From Alphaproteobacteria bacterium (GTDB lineage Bacteria; Pseudomonadota; Alphaproteobacteria; UBA2966), in NCBI GenBank assembly GCA_018654745.1, contig JABILA010000040.1:1-61772 (forward strand): 61,772 bases of DNA. The letters are read 5' to 3'. The stretch's first letter is position 1. Each line of letters starts with the position of its first letter. The position numbers and the translations under genes were made by a program. Below the pieces are notes generated by a model, which saw only the letters and a program-made list of their open reading frames with translations, was not told the DNA's origin and made no database searches. Of this stretch, positions 19,828 through 28,425 are shown piece by piece.

Positions 19828-20319
19828 ATGAAAAAATACCTGATCCCCCTGACGCTGGCTTCCTTTTTGTGGATGCCCGTTCAAGCTGCCTGGAGCGGTG
19901 ATTTTATAGCTGCCCGTTCGGCTTACATTGACCGCGACTATGAAGAAGCCGCAAAGCTGTTTCATGAACTGGCTCTGGAGGGCGATCATCGCGGTATGAG
20001 CTTCCTTGGCCGGATGTACGACAAGGGCCTCGGCGTGCCAAAAAACCCCACTGAATCAGTGCGTTGGCACCAGGCCGCGGCGAAAAAAGGCAATGGTTTT
20101 TCTGCCAATCAGGTCGCCCTCGCCCATCTCAGAGGTGTCGGTGTGAGACAAGACCCGGTGCAGGCCGAAATGTGGTTCACAATCGCCATTCAGCGCGGTT
20201 TTGGCTGGGCCAACAGAAAGTCCCTGGAGAAAAAACTGACCCGTGAGCAGGCCATGCGTGGTCGCAAGATGGCAGCTGATTTCATGAAAAAGAACAACAT
20301 GGAATACAAGACCAAGTAA
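19828..20319 (+). CDS. Secreted Sel1-repeat protein (copy 2)
   Basis: 163 aa, with a signal peptide ending near AAWSG and the same Sel1 repeat order as copy 1. About half to two thirds of positions are identical by eye, so this is a tandem gene duplication; bases just upstream of both ATGs also match (CTCTG.TTTGCT.A). It lies 42 bp downstream of copy 1, likely on one transcript, and is convergent with the hydrolase gene. Confidence 0.82.
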   Translation: MKKYLIPLTLASFLWMPVQAAWSGDFIAARSAYIDRDYEEAAKLFHELALEGDHRGMSFLGRMYDKGLGVPKNPTESVRWHQAAAKKGNGFSANQVALAHLRGVGVRQDPVQAEMWFTIAIQRGFGWANRKSLEKKLTREQAMRGRKMAADFMKKNNMEYKTK

Positions 20320-20330
20320 CTGATTTAACT

Positions 20331-21158
20331 CTATTTTTCCAGCTTGCCAGCCCGAATATCGTCCAGAAATCTCAAGACCTCGGTATCGCTCTGATGATTG
20401 GGCAAATCATTGTGTCCGCCATGCTCGAAAAAGACCCCGCGCCTCGGATCATTGGCGGCACTGAGGAGCTTGCGGCCATGGGCCACAGGGATGGTGCGAT
20501 CATGTTCGCCGTGCAGCACGAGAACCGGTGCCTTGACCTTGCTGATCTTGTCCAGCGAATCAAACTTGTCCTTCATCATCAGCCTGACCGGCAAAAACCA
20601 GTAAACCTCCGCCGCTACATCAACCGTTGACGTATAAGGCGCTTCCAGCACCAGTGCGGCAGTGTCGTATTCGGTGGCCAGCTGGACGGCGACACCACTG
20701 CCCAGAGACTCGCCAAACAGCACTGTATCTGGTCCCTCGACACCGCGTTGCGTCAGGAAATCCATGGCAGCACGTCCGTCCCGATACAGCCCTTCTTCAT
20801 CAGGTTTACCGGGATTTCCGCCATATCCACGATATTCGACCAGCAATACGCCATATCCAGCCTCAAGATATTTGCGGATGCGAAAGGTCCGTCCGGCAAT
20901 ATTGCCAGCGTTTCCGTGGAAATAGACGATTGTCGGCAGGTTTGAAGAGGTTTTTGCTGCAGCGTACCAGGCCGTGAGTTTTAGCCCGTCTGAGGTCTGG
21001 AGGGTCACCGTTTCGGCACTTTTTAAGCCGGCATCTTGCGGCGTTGGCAGAAAAGCAGCAGGGAAATACATCATCCTGCGCTGGGCCAGGTAAACCGCCG
21101 CACAAAACAGGGCATAGGCAGCCAGAACATAGAATACCGTGCGTAAACCAAATCCCAT
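20331..21158 (-). CDS. Membrane-anchored alpha/beta hydrolase (BEM46/ABHD-like)
   Basis: 275 aa from the ATG at 21158 (AGGG 8 nt upstream). A TTG at 21176 would add six residues. An N-terminal hydrophobic anchor (about residues 5-25) precedes the fold: oxyanion segment YFHGNAGN, nucleophile elbow LFGESLGSGVA (Ser of GESLG), acid Asp in VLHGEHDRTIP and His in FEHGGHNDLPN. This is the layout of BEM46/ABHD12-13 serine hydrolases, which act on lipids or thioesters. The substrate is unknown. It stands alone, convergent with the Sel1 pair. Confidence 0.85.
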   Translation of the reverse strand: MGFGLRTVFYVLAAYALFCAAVYLAQRRMMYFPAAFLPTPQDAGLKSAETVTLQTSDGLKLTAWYAAAKTSSNLPTIVYFHGNAGNIAGRTFRIRKYLEAGYGVLLVEYRGYGGNPGKPDEEGLYRDGRAAMDFLTQRGVEGPDTVLFGESLGSGVAVQLATEYDTAALVLEAPYTSTVDVAAEVYWFLPVRLMMKDKFDSLDKISKVKAPVLVLHGEHDRTIPVAHGRKLLSAANDPRRGVFFEHGGHNDLPNHQSDTEVLRFLDDIRAGKLEK

Positions 21159-21293
21159 TTCGCCAGCCCTGATCAATCCATCCTTCAGGGCTCAAGAATG
21201 CGCCCGACTCAGTGAAGGTGCAAGCCGGATTTGGGTCTCAAAGCGTATTCGGTTAACCCGAACCACTTGATCATATCAGGAAGCAGAACTTTG

Positions 21294-21464
21294 CTAGTGC
21301 ACTGTTTCCGGTCGATTATGCTTGATCCGTGACGAGGCGAACTGGATCTGGTGGACGACGCCGTCCCAATGGTTGGCCTGGGCCATGTCCATGGCGTTAT
21401 CGACACCAACGGCATTGATCAGACATTCAGCCAGTTCACGTTGATAATTGCGGTTTTCCTGCAT
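21294..21464 (-). CDS. Small conserved-looking protein, 56 aa
   Basis: I do not recognise the family. The frame is open upstream to 21575, but the ATG at 21464 has an ideal AGGAG ribosome site 6-7 nt before it, so the product is MQENRNYQRELAEC... It is helical and soluble, with the motif AVGVDNAMDMAQANHWDGVV. There is no signal peptide. It is flanked by AT-rich non-coding DNA on both sides and appears monocistronic. Confidence 0.6.
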   Translation of the reverse strand: MQENRNYQRELAECLINAVGVDNAMDMAQANHWDGVVHQIQFASSRIKHNRPETVH

Positions 21465-21672
21465 TGTCTTGCTCCTGTAAAAGAGGTTTCTACCTCCGGG
21501 TATACGAGGTCTATGCAGATTAGTTTCGCAATTGCTGTGCCAGTCTTGTTCACAGGCGTGTGAAAACCATGGCAAATTTGAACGTCACCATAAGTACTTT
21601 ATATTGTTTTATAACAACAATTTATATTGTTTATTTAATGTTTTAAGAGGGTATGAATATGCCCGGATTCAA

Positions 21673-22659
21673 CTATGAAACGGCGGCAGATATTGCCTCT
21701 TTATCAGAATGCGTCGCAACCAGACGATTTGCCAGCCAGATACTGAGTCCTGCGACAGCGACGCCCACGGGCAGATCAATCAGATAGTGCCACTTGGTGG
21801 CAACAGCCTCGATCAAAATCCAGCCAAAGGCCAAAACATACAGGCTTTTGAGCCTGGTTCCGTGGGCAAAGGCATACCAGACGAACACCCAGGAAGCCCC
21901 GGCATGCAAAGATGGCATGGCCGCCAGTCCAGCGTTGAAATAGGAGGGACCAATTGCGTCCAGCCACGGCACACCACCCTTCATCAAGGCGTTATAGGCT
22001 TCCCACATGCCGGTCTGGGATTGCGTGGCGTGGTGACTGGCCCCGGGACCATAGAGAAACGGCCCTATAGCCGGCATAACCAGATAGGACACAGCACCAA
22101 TGGACTGATTAATCAGCGTGGCCAGATAAACGCGGCGGAAACCACCCTGATCTGCGATCAGGTGGTAGGCGAAGGATACGAAAAAAAGTCCCATAAAAAC
22201 AATCATGTACCACCAGTCGACACCTGGCAGTATGGTCGCCAAAGCCGCACGGGCATTGATCATGGCATCGACGATCGGAGCCAGTCTGATGTCAATATCC
22301 TGATAGAGCTGATCGTATCGACGGGGATTGATCAGGGGCACCCACATCTTGATATGGAAATGCAGCCACATTACCGCGGTAAAGATGCCAACGAACCCCG
22401 CACTCCAGCCGAGTTGACGTGTCAGCGAGGGGACGTCAGCGCCCTGCCCGCGCCGGACCAGCAACGGTATGGCAAAGCATATAGCCGCCAGAGCTACGGG
22501 TACGGCGTAGCGCACACCCAGATAGATCCTGATGCGCTCATCCGGCACCACAAATCCGGTGCCCAGCCAAAGCGAAAAGGCCCCCGTGATCAGGGCCATA
22601 ATGAGCAATACACCCAGTTCCGGCATTCTTTTGAACAGATGCCAGGCACGCAGCATCAT
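21673..22659 (-). CDS. PAP2-superfamily membrane phosphatase/transferase (Aur1/Ipt1-like)
   Basis: 328 aa with about 6-8 membrane helices. The phosphatase-like motifs MPSLHAG and WHYLIDLPVG carry the catalytic His residues and the Asp. These match the PAP2_3 branch of inositol-phosphoceramide-synthase-like proteins. They act on lipid phosphates at the periplasmic face, for example recycling polyprenyl pyrophosphate or moving a head group. The ATG at 22659 overlaps the stop of the upstream gene by 4 bp (ATGA), so translation is probably coupled. It is the last gene of the four-gene GtrA operon. Confidence 0.83.
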   Translation of the reverse strand: MMLRAWHLFKRMPELGVLLIMALITGAFSLWLGTGFVVPDERIRIYLGVRYAVPVALAAICFAIPLLVRRGQGADVPSLTRQLGWSAGFVGIFTAVMWLHFHIKMWVPLINPRRYDQLYQDIDIRLAPIVDAMINARAALATILPGVDWWYMIVFMGLFFVSFAYHLIADQGGFRRVYLATLINQSIGAVSYLVMPAIGPFLYGPGASHHATQSQTGMWEAYNALMKGGVPWLDAIGPSYFNAGLAAMPSLHAGASWVFVWYAFAHGTRLKSLYVLAFGWILIEAVATKWHYLIDLPVGVAVAGLSIWLANRLVATHSDKEAISAAVS

Positions 22660-24503
22660 GGCTTGCCCCCGGAAATCACATCAAACAGCCTGAAATTAAT
22701 TAGCTCGTCCGGCAGGGCAACTGGTTTTATCCAGTCAGGTGCTGCATTGCGGCTCAATCTTTCAAACATCGATCTATCGCCGGTTTCCGTTGATTTGTAC
22801 CAGGACCTCTCCTTTGCCTTGATGCAAAACATCACGGTGTCGATGCCCCTGTCCACTGCCAGTTTCCGGGCTTTTGAAGTATCCGTTGCGGCAAAGAAGT
22901 CGATTGTATCAAGAATACCACGCGTGTTGCGCTGATAAGGCGTGCCCACGGCGCTGTGTTGACTGCGATAAATGATTTCCGGGCCATAAAACACCAGGCT
23001 CATGATGCGGCGGGATTTATTGTTCAAGGATGGCTCGCTCGCCAGATATTTACTCATGACCGACATCTTGCAGTTCGCCGTTCCCTTGTCCTGGTGGTCT
23101 TCGAGTTTGTAGACCAGAACAGTTAGCAGCAAGAACAAAGTCGCCATACCCGCAACAACGGCCCCTCTTGCGGCGGCTCTCGCGACCCGGGCGACTTGCT
23201 CCAGTGGTGCTGCGCCACGGTCGAGACGGTCCAGCAGCGCCAGGATCAGCGCTGTGTAGGGCAAAATCAGCAACATTTCTGCGTAGGTTGCCCAGCGTGC
23301 CTGGTATAGTGACAGGGGTACAAAGACGATCAGCGACAAGGCCACGAAAACCCACATCCGGTGGCGCTCTTGATCGTGCTTGATCAGATACATAAGCCAG
23401 GGCCCGGCAAGCAGAACGGGACCCATCAAAAACAGGAATTCCCGCAGGCTTTTCAAAGGGTTGTCGGCGTTGATCAGGGCCCGAACTTCTGCCGTATTGC
23501 TGAACCAGAGCTCAACCACGCGGGCATCCACAGCTGCATAGGGTCCGGCGAAAAACGCAGGGTACAGGGCGTATATCGCTGTCAGCACGAACATTGTGCC
23601 AAACAACCCTATCGTCAGCCGGTTTTCCAGCTTCTCGGTCAGTTGCCAGCCATCCATATTCTGCACAACACGCCAAAAGGCCAATATGGCTCCAAAAACA
23701 GCCAGATGAACGATGGATATGCGGTCATATTCCACGGCCAGCCAGTCACCGGGCGGTCGTTCAACCAGCAAGGCCAGGGCCGTAACGACCACGACGCCGA
23801 TGGTAAACAGGCTCCCTGCCCTTGCGTAATGTACACGCAGTTTCAGCCAACCCAGACCAAGAGCCACCTGCAGCAATGCCAGCGGCAGCAGGAATTCCAC
23901 ACTGACCCAGAGGCCAAGCCCCCCGGTCATGCCACCCAGAAGTGCCGTTTTGACGTCGCTGGCATCCAGACGATTGGCCAGCCGCAGGCCATAGCCTGAC
24001 ATCAGCACAAAAAGCAGGGCGATCAGGCCGTGGTGATCCGGTCGCGCTGCCGAAAAGTAGGAAAGCAGTGCAGGCTGGGTCAGGGATACAATACCGAGAT
24101 AGACAAGACCCGAGGCGGGAAACAGCGGCTTTGCGGCCCAGAACAAGGCAAACAGCGTAATCCAGTGCAGTACCGGACTGACGACCACGCCCCACCAGTA
24201 CAAGGCTTCTTTCAGACCAAGAACCGGAATCAGGGGTGCTGCACCAGCAAGCAGCAACAAATCCATGGGCCGGGTCCAGTGCAAGGTATCACCGTAAGGC
24301 GTGTTGGCCCGCTCAATCGTGCCGTTGAACCAATTCCCCGTTGTTGCCAGTGCCTCGACCCGTACGAGGCGCATATAGCCGTCCGTTCCCCACAGGGCAT
24401 GGTTCGGGATCGGCGAATCTCCGCGCATCATGAACAGGACCTGAACCACGATCAGTAGCAGGAATGGAAACCAGAGAGGTGATATGGCGCGCGGTGCTGT
24501 CAC
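22656..24503 (-). CDS. Polytopic membrane protein, GT-C glycosyltransferase-like
   Basis: 615 aa with about 12 membrane helices and a soluble C-terminal domain (about residues 470-615). The first periplasmic loop has WGTDGYMRLVRVE and YGDTLHWTRPMD. This acidic first loop resembles the metal/lipid-phosphosugar site of GT-C enzymes (STT3, PMT, ArnT types). The start is GTG at 24503, 5 nt after GGAG. It lies 10 bp after the FAD oxidoreductase gene and overlaps the PAP2 gene. Likely a polyprenyl-phosphosugar-dependent transferase; family placement is by fold only. Confidence 0.7.
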   Translation of the reverse strand: MTAPRAISPLWFPFLLLIVVQVLFMMRGDSPIPNHALWGTDGYMRLVRVEALATTGNWFNGTIERANTPYGDTLHWTRPMDLLLLAGAAPLIPVLGLKEALYWWGVVVSPVLHWITLFALFWAAKPLFPASGLVYLGIVSLTQPALLSYFSAARPDHHGLIALLFVLMSGYGLRLANRLDASDVKTALLGGMTGGLGLWVSVEFLLPLALLQVALGLGWLKLRVHYARAGSLFTIGVVVVTALALLVERPPGDWLAVEYDRISIVHLAVFGAILAFWRVVQNMDGWQLTEKLENRLTIGLFGTMFVLTAIYALYPAFFAGPYAAVDARVVELWFSNTAEVRALINADNPLKSLREFLFLMGPVLLAGPWLMYLIKHDQERHRMWVFVALSLIVFVPLSLYQARWATYAEMLLILPYTALILALLDRLDRGAAPLEQVARVARAAARGAVVAGMATLFLLLTVLVYKLEDHQDKGTANCKMSVMSKYLASEPSLNNKSRRIMSLVFYGPEIIYRSQHSAVGTPYQRNTRGILDTIDFFAATDTSKARKLAVDRGIDTVMFCIKAKERSWYKSTETGDRSMFERLSRNAAPDWIKPVALPDELINFRLFDVISGGKP

Positions 24504-24513
24504 AACGGCTCCG

Positions 24514-26088
24514 TTACTGCTTTTCTTCGTGATATTCAGCTTCGGTATTCACCGACCAGGAAGCGTCTCGATCCAGTTTTCCGTCGATGATCTGATCCAC
24601 GGCCATCATCGCCGTCAGCATGGAATGGTCCTGGTTGTTGTAGCGGTGCATGCCATTGCGTCCCAGCGGAAAAAAGTTATCCCATTGATCCAGATATTTG
24701 CGAACGACGTCAAACCGGGGGTACGAACCAAAATAGGCCGGATAGGTCTTCGGCATGCGTATGACAACCGCAGATTTCACGGCCTGTGGCCGGGCGACGT
24801 TGATTTTGTCCAGTTCCTGAACTGCAAATGATTTGAGCGCTTCATCTTCCATGCACCAGAGATCATCGCCCTCGGCACAAAAATATTCCATGCCCAGCCA
24901 GACCGTCGCCGGGTCTGCCACCATATAAGGGCTCCAGTTATTGAAAATCTGCAGCCGTCCGACCTGAACATCCGGCTCCTGCACATAAATCCAGTTATCC
25001 GGCACCCGCTCAGCCAGTTCAGCACCATTTGCCCCGCCGCCCAGCTCGGTCCGGTCCAGCAAGACACCGACCGTGATGAAATCACGATACATCAGCCCTT
25101 CGGCAACTTCGGAGACGTCGTCGGGCGCTTCGGGAATAATGCCCTGCACCAGGTCCTTGATGGCCATTGTCGAAAACACGTAATCACCGGTCAGGGTTTC
25201 AGTGCCACCATTTGATTCGACATCAACCGACGTAACTTTGCCGTCAGCGTGAGCAAAACCAGTTACACGGCATCCAAAGCGAACAACGCCGCCCTTTTTC
25301 TCGATTTCCCGCACAACCTGTTGCCACATGTGGCCAGGGCCATATTTTGGGTACAGGAAATGCTCGATCAGGCTGGTTTCCGTGTTTTTCTGATCGACAG
25401 ACGAACTGCGCCACAAGGAACTGAACGCGTGTTTGACAATGCCCGTCAGCGATAGCCCCTTGATCCGCTGTGCGCCCCATTCAGCCGAAATTTCGTGGCA
25501 CGGCACGCCCCAGACCTTTTCTGTGTAGTCCCTGAAGAAAGTCGCGTACAACTCCCGGCCAAAACGGTTGATGATGAAGTCTTCCAGCGTATTTTCAGGC
25601 CGGATCGGCAGTATTTGTGCCTTCAGGAAGCCAAACCCGATGCGGATTGTCGCCGTCAGACCCAGTTTTTTCAGGGTTCCGAGGCTTAGCCCCAGAGGAT
25701 AGTCAAAGAACTCGCCCCGAAACAGGATGCGCGATACCCGTTTGCGTACCAGCATGACATTGTCTTCGCTGTCGGGGTCGGGTCCGTCTTTCGGCAATTC
25801 GACCCAGTGGCGTTTGTTCTGGTAACTGATTTCAATGCCACCATCAGCAGCACCCTGCATCGGCAGAATTTCGCGCCACCAATTCATCACACGGTCGGAT
25901 TTAGAGAAGAAACGATGGCCGCCAATATCAATGCGGTTACCTTCAAACTCGACTGTTTTGGAAATGCCGCCAATGTCCTGGCTGGCTTCAAGCACGACAG
26001 GCTTGATATCCGTCCGCCGCAGAAGTTCGAGGGCCGCAGTCAGACCGGCAGGTCCGGCACCAATGATAAGGGCTGTTTTTTCGCTCAT
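24514..26088 (-). CDS. FAD-dependent oxidoreductase (UDP-galactopyranose-mutase/amine-oxidase-like)
   Basis: 524 aa from the ATG at 26088 ([15 protein letters not shown]). The longer open frame to 26250 is out of keeping with a Rossmann N-terminus. The dinucleotide motif [14 protein letters not shown], the second fingerprint [10 protein letters not shown] and a C-terminal FAD contact ([16 protein letters not shown]) mark the protoporphyrinogen-oxidase/UGM superfamily. Homologues occur in polysaccharide and glycolipid gene clusters. It follows GtrA by 16 bp and precedes the GT-C-like gene. It may act on a nucleotide or lipid-linked sugar or on a polyprenyl; the reaction is unproven. Confidence 0.82.
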   Translation of the reverse strand: MSEKTALIIGAGPAGLTAALELLRRTDIKPVVLEASQDIGGISKTVEFEGNRIDIGGHRFFSKSDRVMNWWREILPMQGAADGGIEISYQNKRHWVELPKDGPDPDSEDNVMLVRKRVSRILFRGEFFDYPLGLSLGTLKKLGLTATIRIGFGFLKAQILPIRPENTLEDFIINRFGRELYATFFRDYTEKVWGVPCHEISAEWGAQRIKGLSLTGIVKHAFSSLWRSSSVDQKNTETSLIEHFLYPKYGPGHMWQQVVREIEKKGGVVRFGCRVTGFAHADGKVTSVDVESNGGTETLTGDYVFSTMAIKDLVQGIIPEAPDDVSEVAEGLMYRDFITVGVLLDRTELGGGANGAELAERVPDNWIYVQEPDVQVGRLQIFNNWSPYMVADPATVWLGMEYFCAEGDDLWCMEDEALKSFAVQELDKINVARPQAVKSAVVIRMPKTYPAYFGSYPRFDVVRKYLDQWDNFFPLGRNGMHRYNNQDHSMLTAMMAVDQIIDGKLDRDASWSVNTEAEYHEEKQ

Positions 26089-26104
26089 GGAACTTTCAGG
26101 ATAC

Positions 26105-26614
26105 TCACTCGGTTGAACTCTTGCTTTCTCTGAACAGCAGCCACTTTCGCACCAGAAAGTTAAAAACAAAACTACTGCCAGCCGCAAACACCTTGGATAT
26201 CTGGTAAGGCATACTGTTTGCCGCACTGAAAAGCCACAACACGGCTTCATTTACCAACAAGCCGCCCAGTCCAACGGCAAAAAACAGGATGAATTCCTTC
26301 TTTGGCTGCGCCAGACGTCGGTGTCCAAACACCCAGAATATCGATCCTGCATAGGCGACAACGGCACCGCAACTGAATGAAATCGCATTTGCGATCAACA
26401 GTTCCAGGCCAATAACCTCATGAAATACAATCAACAGCCCATAATCGACAGCCAATGCCAGCAAACTGACCACAAAATAGCGCCCGACCTCTCCAAAAAG
26501 CCTGTTTAACGGTGAATCTGCTCTATTTTGGGCTGGTTTTAGCAAAAATAACCTGTTTTTACTCAAATAATCGAGGTGTATCAAAATAAATGGCACGTTG
26601 AACCAGAGTTTCAC
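26105..26614 (-). CDS. GtrA-family membrane protein
   Basis: 169 aa with four membrane helices from about residue 45 on ([52 protein letters not shown] and a final helix). It has the C-terminal [13 protein letters not shown] signature. GtrA proteins help flip or carry undecaprenyl-phosphate-linked sugars. The N-terminal 40 residues before the domain are unusual. GTG at 26614 is the longest start, and a later TTG or GTG is possible. First gene of the operon leading to the PAP2 protein. Confidence 0.78.
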   Translation of the reverse strand: MKLWFNVPFILIHLDYLSKNRLFLLKPAQNRADSPLNRLFGEVGRYFVVSLLALAVDYGLLIVFHEVIGLELLIANAISFSCGAVVAYAGSIFWVFGHRRLAQPKKEFILFFAVGLGGLLVNEAVLWLFSAANSMPYQISKVFAAGSSFVFNFLVRKWLLFRESKSSTE

Positions 26615-26815
26615 CTATCTGCCCTGCTGACGCAATGAACATGAAGCTAAACCCTTAAAATCATACTACTTTTTCGATCTCACGGATCAGTGATCAACAC
26701 TATGATTTTTTCTCTTGTGCGCGCGAGGATGCACACCATATGTGCCTCATAGCGGCGGCAATACAGCATCAAGCTCATGGGGAGCTGGCCACACCGCAAC
26801 CTGAGGATCAAGAAA

Positions 26816-27100
26816 ATGTCATCGCAAGATAGCCAACAGACGAACGTCCAGGCAAATTGTGCAGTTTCCGAAACCGTATCCAACCGCAAGGTCATCGGGG
26901 CCTGGGTCATGGGCGGCGGAATCTGGTTGCTGGGGATGCTTGCACTGTTGGTCGTACCGATGATTTCCAGCAACGTGAATGCAGGCGTTTCAGCGCCTGC
27001 CGCTTATTATTCCCACAGCGGTAACTGGAAAACCGTCACCGACCCAAGTGGTAAATATACTGCTGTCGTACGGGAAATGATCCAGGCACCAAACCCCTGA
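26816..27100 (+). CDS. Small single-pass membrane protein, 94 aa
   Basis: I do not recognise a named family. From the ATG at 26816 (GAGG ribosome site 9 nt upstream) the first 30 residues are polar. A membrane helix at about 34-52 (WVMGGGIWLLGMLALLVVPM) follows, then a 40-residue soluble tail (HSGNWKTVTDPSGKYTAVV). Topology by the positive-inside rule is N-in, C-out. It is divergent from GtrA across a 200-bp spacer. Confidence 0.6.
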   Translation: MSSQDSQQTNVQANCAVSETVSNRKVIGAWVMGGGIWLLGMLALLVVPMISSNVNAGVSAPAAYYSHSGNWKTVTDPSGKYTAVVREMIQAPNP

Positions 27101-27121
27101 TCTTTCTCTAATCGGCCTGCC

Positions 27122-27220
27122 TCAGGCCTTGTCGAAATCATGGTTCCAACATAGTCTGCAATTGGTGGCGGCGGAGGTGAGTCCGACGTCCATCTGCGCG
27201 ACCCGGGTTACATGAAACAT
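27122..27220 (-). CDS. Candidate 32-aa peptide
   Basis: An ATG at 27220 follows an excellent ribosome site (GGAAGGAAA, 5-7 nt spacing) and codes for a 32-residue peptide with two cysteines spaced C..C (NCRLCWNHDFDKA). It lies in the 175-bp spacer between two plus-strand genes. The good ribosome site and Cys pair are the only support; it may be chance. Confidence 0.3.
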   Translation of the reverse strand: MFHVTRVAQMDVGLTSAATNCRLCWNHDFDKA

Positions 27221-27275
27221 GGTGTTTCCTTCCAGGTCGTAAACGCCTGAACGGGCAAATTGTCGGGGACTTTGA

Positions 27276-27581
27276 ATGCGATACGTGGCAAGGGATACAG
27301 AGGGCAAGGTTGTTGCGATCTTTGACCGCCCCCATCCTGCTGCACCTGAATATCTCGACGAAAACGACCCGGAACTGATTGCCTTTGTGACCGGTGGTCG
27401 TTCCGAAGAAGCTATGCGTGAGTATCTGCAAAGTTCGGATTCTGATCTCTTACGGATCATTGAGGATCTGATTTCGGTGCTGATCGACAATAACGTTATC
27501 CTGCTGACCGACTTCCCCGATCACGCCCAGCAAAAACTGATGCGTCGCCAGAATATTCGCGAAAAGCTACAAAGCACTTAA
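27276..27581 (+). CDS. Small protein resembling 'tryptophan synthase beta-like' proteins
   Basis: 101 aa from ATG 27276 (GGGGA ribosome site). The N-terminus (MRYVARDTEGKVVAIFDRPH) and the body (LLRIIEDLISVLIDNNVILLTDFP...QQKLMRRQNIRE) match a short conserved proteobacterial protein. That protein is usually misnamed 'tryptophan synthase subunit beta-like'. It has no PLP lysine and no synthase domain, so no such activity is implied. The protein is soluble and its function is unknown. Confidence 0.7.
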   Translation: MRYVARDTEGKVVAIFDRPHPAAPEYLDENDPELIAFVTGGRSEEAMREYLQSSDSDLLRIIEDLISVLIDNNVILLTDFPDHAQQKLMRRQNIREKLQST

Positions 27582-27615
27582 CCACCTTCAACTCCTCCTT
27601 TAGAGGCTGTATCGC

Positions 27616-28422
27616 TTGGAGTTTTTCGACTTCTTTTCCGGTTTTGTGCTCAAGACCCTTTTCACAGGCGGCATTTTACTTGCGGCCTCGCTGGCAGCCG
27701 AACGTGCAGGTGTGTTGATCGCCGCCATCATTGTCACCTTACCGTTGAACGCCGGGCCTGGTTTCCTGTTTGTCGCCCTCGATACCTCACCTGAATTTCT
27801 GGCCAGGGGTGGTTTGGCCAGCTTTTCAGCAACATTCGCCGTACATACTTTTACGACCGTTTATGCCTGGGCATCTGGCCGGCTGAAAGGCTTCTGGCTG
27901 GTCTGGGCTGCCGCAGTGGCGGCCTGGTTATTGATCAGCATTCCCTTGCTTCAATTCAACCTGACCTTGACGTCTGCAACCATTGTTGTTGCATGTGGCT
28001 TTGGCCTCAGTCATTTGTTGCGCGACCGGAGATTTGACCAGGGCAGCGCACCAACACATGCGGCGCGGCAGGTCAGCATCAGGTTCCTGATCGTTCGCGC
28101 CCTGATCGGTGGATCGATTGTCGCCCTGACGGCCTCGGCCGCAAAATTTCTGGGGCCTGACTTAACCGGGCTCGGGTTTGCGTTTCCGGTCATGCTGACG
28201 GCATCCGCCTGGATGCTTTACACAGCCTACGGCCCGACATTTTCTGCGGCGACGATATCTAATACCCGTAAAGGACTGGTCTCCTACGTCTCGTTCTGTT
28301 TTTCCATCGCCGTGTTGCCGCCCTTGATGGGCAATCTTCCGGCCTGGTTTGCGGCTGTTGGTATTTCCGTCGCGATTACACTCTTACTGGTTTATGTACC
28401 GCGCCTGACCCGGTCTTCATGA
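27616..28422 (+). CDS. Polytopic membrane protein, unknown function
   Basis: 268 aa with about 8 membrane helices, starting with FVLKTLFTGGILLAASLAAE and ending VGISVAITLLLVYVP. TTG at 27616 is taken as the start because AGAGG lies about 9 nt before it and the first helix begins at once. Small loops and no soluble domain suggest a transporter or flippase half, but I see no family motif. It lies 34 bp after the preceding small gene and ends 3 bp before the convergent cyclase gene. Confidence 0.65.
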   Translation: MEFFDFFSGFVLKTLFTGGILLAASLAAERAGVLIAAIIVTLPLNAGPGFLFVALDTSPEFLARGGLASFSATFAVHTFTTVYAWASGRLKGFWLVWAAAVAAWLLISIPLLQFNLTLTSATIVVACGFGLSHLLRDRRFDQGSAPTHAARQVSIRFLIVRALIGGSIVALTASAAKFLGPDLTGLGFAFPVMLTASAWMLYTAYGPTFSAATISNTRKGLVSYVSFCFSIAVLPPLMGNLPAWFAAVGISVAITLLLVYVPRLTRSS

Positions 28423-28425
28423 GCT

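Noticed and set aside
21709..22935. 408-codon open frame on the plus strand opposite the PAP2 gene
   Set aside because: It is antisense to the PAP2 and GT-C genes, has a His/Gln/Pro-rich composition with no recognisable fold, and the minus-strand genes carry clear motifs.
23361..23999. 212-codon plus-strand frame inside the GT-C-like gene
   Set aside because: It is antisense with low-complexity Gln/His/Pro composition.
27276..27581. Annotation as tryptophan synthase beta subunit
   Set aside because: The 101-aa product lacks the PLP lysine and the fold; the name is inherited from databases only.
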